Shown piece by piece: positions 1 through 4,380 of a DNA stretch of 5,170 bases. A program made the translations under genes and the position numbers. Source of the stretch: Cyanobacteriota bacterium (GTDB lineage: Bacteria > Cyanobacteriota > Cyanobacteriia > SKYG9); the NCBI GenBank assembly GCA_025054735.1, contig JANWZG010000295.1, forward strand, positions 1-5,170. The letters are read 5' to 3'. The notes beneath the pieces were generated by a model, which ran no database searches, was not told where the DNA came from, and saw only the letters and a list, made by a program, of their open reading frames with translations. Position 1 is the first letter of the stretch. The number at the start of each line of letters is the position of its first letter.

Positions 1-162
1 CAGTGTACGGATCCAGCCCAATTTGTGACGATCAAGTTGTGGGAATCTGCCGCAGCCATAATCGCTCACCTTAGTGGGCCTACTATTCCACAAGCGATGG
101 CTCAGATTCCTATTCTCTATACTAGGGCTACGGATAACTTGCAGTCAGGACTGAAGTCCTGA
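1..162 (+). CDS. 3' end of an unrecognised protein (5' partial)
   Basis: Frame 1 is open from the first base to a TGA at 160-162, giving 53 residues (starts QCTDPAQFVTIKLWESAAA, ends DNLQSGLKS). The other two plus frames hit stops at base 28 and near base 74. The composition is protein-like, with an alanine/isoleucine-rich helix-like stretch at residues 16-24. I do not recognise the family and assign no function. The last six or seven codons and the stop fall inside the palindromic repeat at 143-170, so the present C-terminus probably derives from the repeat rather than from the ancestral protein. Caution: one minus-strand frame is also open over most of this stretch, so the coding call rests on the better-looking plus-strand translation and on continuation beyond the window. 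Confidence 0.42.
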   Translation, partial: QCTDPAQFVTIKLWESAAAIIAHLSGPTIPQAMAQIPILYTRATDNLQSGLKS

Positions 163-170
163 CTACGAAC
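143..170 (-). repeat. Palindromic interspersed repeat, hairpin copy 1
   Basis: AGTCAGGACT at 143-152 and AGTCCTGACT at 155-164 are perfect reverse complements separated by GA, followed by ACGAAC at 165-170. Read on the minus strand this begins GTTCGTAGT, the same opening as the two copies at 1916-2025. It can fold into a ten-pair hairpin (nine pairs with a tetraloop in practice). It covers the stop codon of the upstream partial gene and may act as a 3' mRNA stabiliser or terminator, but no T-tract follows on the plus strand. Confidence 0.8.
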
Positions 171-470
171 TAATCGGTTATGTCTCTAGCTTTTGGAGTA
201 TTGGTATTAGAACCATAAGCTGAAGATATTTTAGTCCTGCACAGCCCAGTAGAGAACTGCATCTCTCTCGGCCAGCATAAGTTTTCAGCCTCAGACCTAA
301 AAATCACACCATAATCTGAGATCAGAATCGCACCAACAATGGCATTGAACCGTAAAATGAGAATTGGAAATGAATCTTTAAGACTCACTAAACAACATCC
401 AGTTTTTGGCAACGGATCTTAACCTATTGTTTTTCAGTTGTTCACCCAGTATTGAAAGGAGGTTCTAGGT
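163..470. other. Intergenic region upstream of psbY
   Basis: This 308-bp stretch holds no convincing gene. A minus-strand 80-codon frame at 170-412 is open, but its translation resembles no known family and it is judged to be chance. The psbY promoter should lie here. I see no well-spaced -35/-10 pair: TTGGCA (406-411) and TATTGT (425-430) are only 13 bp apart. A small hairpin AGAGA/TCTCT occurs around 251-268. The last part carries the psbY ribosome binding site. Confidence 0.6.
455..463 (+). promoter_or_regulatory. Shine-Dalgarno site of psbY
   Basis: AAAGGAGGT is a near-perfect match to the anti-Shine-Dalgarno sequence and ends seven bases before the ATG at 471. It is the strongest ribosome binding site in the window; accD, the ABC ATPase and the 338-residue gene have none of similar strength. 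It supports translation of the 40-codon psbY frame, which is short enough for gene finders to miss. Confidence 0.85.
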
Positions 471-593
471 ATGGATATTGATTTTCGTATTGCCATCGTG
501 TTACTGCCAGTTATCTTGGCAGCAGCTTGGGCTGGCTACAACATTTTTCAGGCCGCCTTGGGACAACTTCAGAGCTTTTTGAGCAAGAACTAG
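471..593 (+). CDS. psbY: Photosystem II protein PsbY
   Basis: This is a 40-residue protein, MDIDFRIAIVLLPVILAAAW followed by AGYNIFQAALGQLQSFLSKN. PsbY is a small single-span subunit at the periphery of the photosystem II core near cytochrome b559, in the thylakoid membrane. The visible features fit cyanobacterial PsbY: about 40 residues, an acidic/aromatic/Arg N-terminus (MDIDFR), the segment IVLLPVILAAAWAGYNI forming one transmembrane helix (about residues 7-25), and a C-terminal amphipathic tail rich in Gln and Leu ending in a basic residue. The start is fixed by the strong Shine-Dalgarno at 455-463. It stands alone: the nearest plus-strand genes are more than 300 bp away on both sides, and a hairpin follows ten bases after the stop. 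Identification is from the remembered family sequence pattern. A different single-span photosystem peptide is possible but less likely. Confidence 0.88.
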   Translation: MDIDFRIAIVLLPVILAAAWAGYNIFQAALGQLQSFLSKN

Positions 594-602
594 TGTCCTT
601 GT

Positions 603-629
603 GGGCAGTCTTAACGCTGCTGGCTGCCC
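603..629 (+). terminator. Putative psbY terminator hairpin
   Basis: GGGCAGTC (603-610) pairs with GGCTGCCC (622-629) to give eight pairs, including one G-U, around an 11-base loop. It begins ten bases after the psbY stop. The run after the stem (TCTCAGTACCT) is not a true T-tract, so it may be a weak terminator or a 3' mRNA-protecting structure. Confidence 0.5.
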
Positions 630-720
630 TCTCAGTACCTATGTCTACAAGTTCCTGCTCAACGTACACTGTTGCAGTGCTTGCTCTCTGATGACGCTTA
701 CGTTTCAAATCATCATCGAG

Positions 721-760
721 TGTCGTAGTCAGCGTTTTTCCTAGATTGCTGATTACGATG
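721..760. repeat. Long hairpin, possible diverged repeat family member
   Basis: CGTAGTCAGC (724-733) pairs with GCTGATTACG (748-757) with one G-U wobble, and pairing can extend to 721-760 through further A-T and G-U pairs; the loop is 14 bases. The arms contain CGTAGTCAG and TGATTACGA, resembling the CGTAGT...ACTACG ends of the repeat at 143-170 and of the copies at 1916-2025. It may be an old, decayed member of that family or an independent hairpin in the accD upstream region. Confidence 0.5.
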
Positions 761-852
761 TTCTGTGTGTTTTAGGGTGTATAGTGATTAGGCATTTAGG
801 TATTGTTATAGCTGGCATTCCATTGATGCGCTATCTGTTTTCCTTTGACCTA

Positions 853-858
853 TATAAT
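853..858 (+). promoter_or_regulatory. Candidate -10 box for accD
   Basis: TATAAT occurs within TATATAAT, 89 bases before the accD start, a match to the sigma-70 -10 consensus. No -35 element lies at the usual 16-18 bp spacing (TTGATG at 823-828 is too far). Many cyanobacterial promoters work with a -10 box alone. Transcription would start near 865, giving a leader of about 80 bases. Confidence 0.4.
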
Positions 859-947
859 CCCTTAGTTGGGTAGGTTCTACGCTAGCTAGCATAGCTTCCT
901 GCGGCTTACCTGCATTCTTAGCAACTTAACGATTGGCTGCATAATTC

Positions 948-1817
948 ATGTCCCTGTTTGATTGGTTTGCAAATCGCCGTAAATCTGGCCCCATTAGCCC
1001 CGACCAACAACAACGGGAAATTGCTGACGGCTTGTGGACAAAGTGCGAAGCTTGCGGTGTTCTAACATATACAAAAGACCTGAAGGCAAATCAGATGGTT
1101 TGTCTGGAGTGTGGACATCACATGCGGGTGTATGGCGAAGAGCGAATTCATCAGCTTATCGATGCTGACACATGGACACCCCTCAACGAGCACTTGCAAC
1201 CAACTGATCCCTTAAATTTTCGCGATCGCAGAGCTTATACGGATCGCATTCGTGAAGCTCAAGAAAAAACTCAATTGCTGGATGCCGTCCACACGGGCTG
1301 GGGTAAGCTAGAGAGCCTACCGGTAGCTTTGGGAGCCATGGATTTTCGCTTCATGGGTGGCAGCATGGGGTCTGTAGTGGGTGAAAAACTGACCCGTCTG
1401 GTGGAACATGCCACCGCTCATCGCCTACCCCTAGTAATCGTTTGTGCCTCAGGTGGTGCCAGAATGCAAGAAGGTATGTTGAGCCTGATGCAGATGGCCA
1501 AAATCTCTGGGGCGCTTGAAATTCATCGTCAAGAAAGGTTGCTCTACATTCCAGTGCTAACCCATCCCACCACAGGTGGTGTCACAGCTAGCTTTGCCAT
1601 GTTAGGCGATATTATTCTGGCAGAACCAAAGGCCACGATCGGGTTCGCTGGTCGGCGCGTGGTCGAACAAACCCTGCGCGAAAAACTACCTGACAACTTC
1701 CAAACCTCAGAGTATTTACTGGAACATGGCTTTGTAGATGTGATTGTTCCGCGTACTCATCTCAAGAAAACTCTGGCGCAACTCATCAAGCTCCACCATC
1801 CGTCTCCAGCACTATAA
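948..1817 (+). CDS. accD: Acetyl-CoA carboxylase carboxyltransferase subunit beta
   Basis: AccD pairs with AccA to form the carboxyltransferase that moves a carboxyl group from biotin on AccB to acetyl-CoA, making malonyl-CoA for fatty acid synthesis in the cytoplasm. The protein has 289 residues, close to the bacterial norm. The N-terminal zinc ribbon is intact: Cys33 and Cys36 (CEAC), Cys52 and Cys55 (CLEC). The crotonase-fold core shows FRFMGGSMGSVVGEKL (133-148), SGGARMQEG (168-176), TTGGVTASFAMLGD (208-221) and GFAGRRVVEQT (232-242), all characteristic of AccD. An in-frame TAA at 942-944 limits the start to ATG 948, and the MSLFDWFANRRK beginning is typical of the family. No clear Shine-Dalgarno is visible. 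accA, accB and accC are not in the window, as expected from dispersed acc genes in cyanobacteria. The gene converges on the minus-strand gene ending at 2016. Confidence 0.97.
   Translation: MSLFDWFANRRKSGPISPDQQQREIADGLWTKCEACGVLTYTKDLKANQMVCLECGHHMRVYGEERIHQLIDADTWTPLNEHLQPTDPLNFRDRRAYTDRIREAQEKTQLLDAVHTGWGKLESLPVALGAMDFRFMGGSMGSVVGEKLTRLVEHATAHRLPLVIVCASGGARMQEGMLSLMQMAKISGALEIHRQERLLYIPVLTHPTTGGVTASFAMLGDIILAEPKATIGFAGRRVVEQTLREKLPDNFQTSEYLLEHGFVDVIVPRTHLKKTLAQLIKLHHPSPAL
1222..1229. repeat. HIP1 octamer
   Basis: GCGATCGC, the highly iterated palindrome over-represented in many cyanobacterial genomes, lies inside accD. Other exact copies are at 2425-2432 and 4173-4180. Confidence 0.9.
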
Positions 1818-1865
1818 CTTGAGCCTTTGCAACCCTTTCAGGGAAAGCTAGCGCGATCGTTCAAG
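1818..1865 (+). terminator. Weak composite hairpin after accD
   Basis: CTTGAGC (1818-1824), directly after the accD stop, can pair with GTTCAAG (1859-1865), with one G-U. Inside the loop CCCT (1833-1836) pairs with AGGG (1840-1843). No T-run follows. It could contribute to 3' end formation for accD, but the repeat hairpins from 1926 onward are the stronger candidates. Confidence 0.3.
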
Positions 1866-1881
1866 CTAAGTTGTCACCGTT

Positions 1882-1931
1882 GTTCGCAACAAGTTCATAG
1901 TGATGTGTTTGCAACAGGTTCGTAGTGATGA
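1882..1931 (+). repeat. 25-bp tandem repeat, two copies
   Basis: Units at 1882-1906 and 1907-1931 match at 21 of 25 positions; both contain GCAACA, then GTTC(A/G)TAGTGATG. The second unit supplies the start of the 55-bp repeat that follows, so the first looks like a decayed extra copy of that element's left end. Confidence 0.75.
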
Positions 1932-2025
1932 CCTTAGTCATCAACCAGATGCACCAGCAACTATCTAGTTAGGTTCGTAGTGATGACTTTAGTCATCAAC
2001 CAGATGCACCAGCAGCTATCCAGTT
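1916..2025 (+). repeat. 55-bp tandem duplication with a palindrome in each unit
   Basis: Units 1916-1970 and 1971-2025 are directly adjacent and identical at 52 of 55 positions; the three differences are all transitions. Each unit opens AGGTTCGTAGT, followed by a palindrome: TGATGAC/GTCATCA at 1926-1932 and 1937-1943 with loop CTTA, and at 1981-1987 and 1992-1998 with loop TTTA. Each then ends in a shared 27-bp tail. The opening matches the repeat at 143-170 read on the minus strand. The array lies between the converging accD and 2016-3032 genes, a natural place for bidirectional transcript ends. The right unit includes the stop codon of the minus-strand gene (2016-2018). Confidence 0.92.
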
Positions 2026-3032
2026 GTGGCCACAGGCTGGGCAGCGTCTGAATGGTAGCTCCACATAGGGTTAGCATCCGAAAGAACAGTAGGAGAAAAC
2101 ATGTCTTGCAGTGCCTGCACGTAGTGAGCAAACACTTTGTAATCGCTAGCAGTAAGCCGTTTACATAGCTCTTGCTCCAAGAGATTCAACAGTTGCTGTA
2201 CCAGTTGCCATTTCACATTCAGTGGAGGGTAAAGCATAACACAGAGCGGAAAGAGTTCTTGTTGCACCGAGCTAATGTTGCCTTCTAGAGCACACAAACA
2301 CAGATAGATTTGGAACATCTCCACATCTCGAATACTCGATGTTCGCACCATGGTGTTATGTAATGACCCACTGTGACACTGGTAGTTAGGATAACGACCG
2401 GCAACCTCCGCACAGATATATTCGGCGATCGCTGTGCACAGGGGAAGCAAATGCTGAACTGCTATCAATATTTCTGAATTGATCGCATAGCCCGCCGCCG
2501 CATTGTAGGAACGCTGTAAAGGCATGTATAAATGGTCATCAATCACCTTGAAATATTCACCAATTAAAACCCGTTCGCTAGGATCAAATGTCTCCATAAG
2601 CAATTGCCATGTGTAATGGAACTGCATACTCATGAATCCCAGAACCCTCGGATCTTTACTGGTATAAATCTCACGAATACGACCACATTCTGGAGAAATA
2701 ACCACGGAGAACTTAGCAGGCGTTAGTTGTAGCTTATAGCTCTCTGCCGCCTTTTCAAACAAAACACGAGAGTCTAGTGAAATCTGCCATGGATCAATCA
2801 AGTTAGCTGCTAATCGCTGGCGAGGAATCTCTTGTGCTAGCAGGGCTTCAGTATTGGCCCAAGCCTGAGAACTAGCAAATCGCAGAGCATTCAGCAGTTT
2901 CTCTGCCAAGTGCACACACTTTCGAGTTGGTAACTTTGAATCTTGCCAATCGTAAATAGCTAAGTTCTTAACGTATCGTTGTGCCCAAAGCTTTTCTAGT
3001 GATTGCTTCTGATCCGGTGAAGTAGAAGTCAT
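2016..3032 (-). CDS. Hypothetical protein, probably conserved in cyanobacteria
   Basis: This is a 338-residue soluble-looking protein with no obvious signal peptide. I do not recognise a characterised family. The sequence looks mostly alpha-helical. Its most motif-like parts are RVLGFMSMQFHYTWQLLM (129-146) and FKVIDDHLYMPLQRSY (161-176), the latter with an Asp-Asp-His group; I have a faint recollection of similar cyanobacterial hypotheticals, but this is unverified. Cysteines are frequent in the C-terminal half (for example CLCALEG). The ATG is set by an in-frame TGA five codons upstream (complement of 3048-3050), and no Shine-Dalgarno is visible. It is divergent from the ABC ATPase across a 192-bp spacer, so the two could share regulation, but there is no other link. 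The stop codon and last codons (ATTG) overlap the 55-bp repeat, so the C-terminal tip may be repeat-derived. Confidence 0.85.
   Translation of the reverse strand: MTSTSPDQKQSLEKLWAQRYVKNLAIYDWQDSKLPTRKCVHLAEKLLNALRFASSQAWANTEALLAQEIPRQRLAANLIDPWQISLDSRVLFEKAAESYKLQLTPAKFSVVISPECGRIREIYTSKDPRVLGFMSMQFHYTWQLLMETFDPSERVLIGEYFKVIDDHLYMPLQRSYNAAAGYAINSEILIAVQHLLPLCTAIAEYICAEVAGRYPNYQCHSGSLHNTMVRTSSIRDVEMFQIYLCLCALEGNISSVQQELFPLCVMLYPPLNVKWQLVQQLLNLLEQELCKRLTASDYKVFAHYVQALQDMFSPTVLSDANPMWSYHSDAAQPVATTG
2425..2432. repeat. HIP1 octamer
   Basis: This is an exact GCGATCGC within the minus-strand 338-residue gene. Confidence 0.9.
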
Positions 3033-3224
3033 GGGGAAGATGCCGAGTCAAATTAAAAAGTGTTTTAGAAAACATAAAGTCATCTTAGCAGTATTCCTAC
3101 GGTTGCCACTACCCATGATTTTTGCGCCCCAGCTATTCTCTCTATGGGTAGGATTGAAGATGAACGCTAGGACTTCTCTTAGCGCTAATACGCTAGTTCA
3201 CTACTTTTCACTGGATTTGCTGCT
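3033..3224. promoter_or_regulatory. Divergent promoter region with leader hairpins
   Basis: This 192-bp spacer separates the divergently transcribed 2016-3032 gene and the ABC ATPase, so promoters for both should lie here. I see no clear -35/-10 pair on either strand. Near the ATPase start, TAGCG (3180-3184) is flanked by CGCTAG at 3165-3170 and at 3191-3196, so it can form a five-pair hairpin with either side but not both. A 73-codon plus frame (3031-3252) covers the spacer but overlaps the ATPase start and the other gene's start, and is judged non-coding. Confidence 0.45.
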
Positions 3225-3950
3225 ATGCCAACATCTGTCATCGTCCGTTTAGAAAACATTTGCAAAACCTATGGCATGGGTGATACAGAAGTACGTGCTC
3301 TAGATGGTGTCAATTTGATTGTAGAACAGGGCGAATATTGTGCCATCATGGGCGCTTCTGGATCTGGTAAGTCCACGATGATGAATATTATTGGATGCCT
3401 CGATCGGCCCACGAACGGACGCTACTACCTAGACGGGGCAGATGTTTCAGGCTTAAACGATACAGAACTTGCCCATATTCGTAACCGCAAGATAGGGTTT
3501 GTGTTTCAGCAGTTTCACCTGCTGCCCCAGTTAAGTGCCCTAGAAAACGTGATGTTACCCATGGTGTATGCAGGTGTGCCCTTGGAAGAGCGTCAGCAAC
3601 GGGCGATTGTGGCTCTAACCAAGGTGGGACTAGAGCATCGGCTCAACAACAAGCCTAATCAGCTCTCTGGTGGACAACAACAGCGGGTAGCAATCGCGCG
3701 TGCAATCGTGAATCGTCCAGTGCTGCTCTTGGCAGATGAACCAACGGGCGCACTGGATACTCGTACAACGGCTGAGGTGATGGATATTTTCGCAGAGTTA
3801 AACGCTAGCGGCATCACAATTGTGATTGTTACCCACGAACCTGACGTTGCCCGACGCACAAAGCGAGTGATCTGGTTCCGAGATGGACATGTTCTCCACG
3901 ATCGCCTAGAACCAACTGAACTCCAACAACTCACGGTCAGTATTAGCTAA
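3225..3950 (+). CDS. ABC transporter ATP-binding protein, MacB/LolD/DevA type
   Basis: This is a 241-residue nucleotide-binding subunit that would power a membrane permease by ATP hydrolysis on the cytoplasmic face. All catalytic motifs are intact: Walker A GASGSGKST (43-51), Q-loop around Gln95-Gln96 (FVFQQFHLLP), signature LSGGQQQR (147-154), Walker B LLLADEP (167-173) with Glu172 as catalytic base, D-loop GALD (175-178) and switch His204. The segments TYGMGDTEVRALDGV, MNIIGCLDRPTNG and ADEPTGALDT are typical of the MacB/LolD/FtsE-like exporter group, which in cyanobacteria includes DevA. The ATG at 3225 starts just before the first conserved strand; an in-frame TAA at 3186-3188 limits extension, and there is no clear Shine-Dalgarno. 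No permease or membrane-fusion gene is next to it: downstream are a 174-bp spacer and a small unrelated gene. The substrate cannot be inferred. Confidence 0.93.
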   Translation: MPTSVIVRLENICKTYGMGDTEVRALDGVNLIVEQGEYCAIMGASGSGKSTMMNIIGCLDRPTNGRYYLDGADVSGLNDTELAHIRNRKIGFVFQQFHLLPQLSALENVMLPMVYAGVPLEERQQRAIVALTKVGLEHRLNNKPNQLSGGQQQRVAIARAIVNRPVLLLADEPTGALDTRTTAEVMDIFAELNASGITIVIVTHEPDVARRTKRVIWFRDGHVLHDRLEPTELQQLTVSIS

Positions 3951-4124
3951 TGTTGTTACCCTGATAGACAAGTTACAATCTTGGGCATGATAAAGCTAGT
4001 CGCCACCTGAGCCACATTATGTAGTCATTCAGAGTTCGTGATGAGGGGGCAAACAGGATAGGTACGACGGCTCTACTAAGTTGAGATATTAAGTTTAGAC
4101 ATTTACCCAAAGGTTCCTGACGTT

Positions 4125-4355
4125 ATGTTGATGCGAAGAATCTCTGCTTACACACCTCTTGTGCTGTTGCTAGCGATCGCCTTCGTTGGGTTTGGTGATA
4201 GTTTCTTGCCCAAACCCTGGAACACCATGAGTCGGCAATCTCGTGAAGCTCTGAACAATATAATTGCCAAAGCAGTACCCAGTTGGTCACCCAAGACAAA
4301 ACCTTACCAACGAACTGAAGATGCCCTCAAGCGGGAAACCGAACCACAACCCTAA
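4125..4355 (+). CDS. Small membrane-anchored protein of unknown function
   Basis: This is a 76-residue protein. Basic residues Arg4-Arg5 precede a hydrophobic stretch of about residues 10-24 (TPLVLLLAIAFVGFG), which fits an uncleaved anchor or a signal peptide with the remainder outside. The rest, beginning DSFLPKPWNTMSRQSREALN, is polar and ends in a charged, proline-containing tail. The pattern, a single span followed by SFLPxP and a Ser/Arg-rich segment, resembles short conserved cyanobacterial hypotheticals, as I recall them. AAAGG at 4109-4113 is a modest ribosome binding site 11 bases before ATG 4125; ATG 4131 (Met3) is an alternative start. The 174-bp spacer from the ABC ATPase argues for separate transcription. 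It converges on the asparaginase-family gene with only 25 bp between stops. No function is assigned. Confidence 0.75.
   Translation: MLMRRISAYTPLVLLLAIAFVGFGDSFLPKPWNTMSRQSREALNNIIAKAVPSWSPKTKPYQRTEDALKRETEPQP
4173..4180. repeat. HIP1 octamer
   Basis: This is an exact GCGATCGC within the hydrophobic-segment coding region of the 76-residue gene, where it encodes part of LAIAF. Confidence 0.9.
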
Positions 4356-4380
4356 CTAGTGCAACCTAGCATCCATAGGC

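Larger units (their letters stand above)
594..947. other. Intergenic region between psbY and accD
   Basis: This 354-bp spacer contains the psbY 3' hairpin (603-629), a second long hairpin (721-760) and a candidate -10 box (853-858) for accD. A small plus-strand frame, GTG at 784 to TAG at 871-873, encodes 29 mostly hydrophobic residues after an AGGG at 774-777. It is not called as a gene because I recognise no relative. The minus-strand frame 511-708, which runs across psbY, is treated as a shadow. Confidence 0.6.

Noticed and set aside
170..412. Minus-strand 80-codon frame
   Set aside because: The translation matches no family I recognise, has no clear ribosome binding site, and lies in the psbY upstream region beginning next to a repeat; most likely chance.
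511..708. Minus-strand 65-codon frame
   Set aside because: It runs antisense across psbY and its terminator hairpin, with a low-complexity basic translation; a shadow frame.
1882..2025. CRISPR-like array
   Set aside because: Units are directly adjacent with no unique spacers, only two or three copies exist, and no cas gene is present.
3031..3252. Plus-strand 73-codon frame
   Set aside because: It starts within the start codon of the divergent gene and overlaps the ABC ATPase start by 28 bases; it occupies what must be the promoter spacer and has no recognisable protein features beyond mild hydrophobicity.
3659..3934. Minus-strand 91-codon frame
   Set aside because: It is antisense to the conserved signature and Walker B region of the ABC ATPase; its serine/arginine-rich translation is typical of a shadow.
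4365..4379. Bidirectional terminator between the converging 76-residue and asparaginase genes
   Set aside because: The only stem is CCTA/TAGG, four pairs around a seven-base loop without a T-tract; too weak to call.
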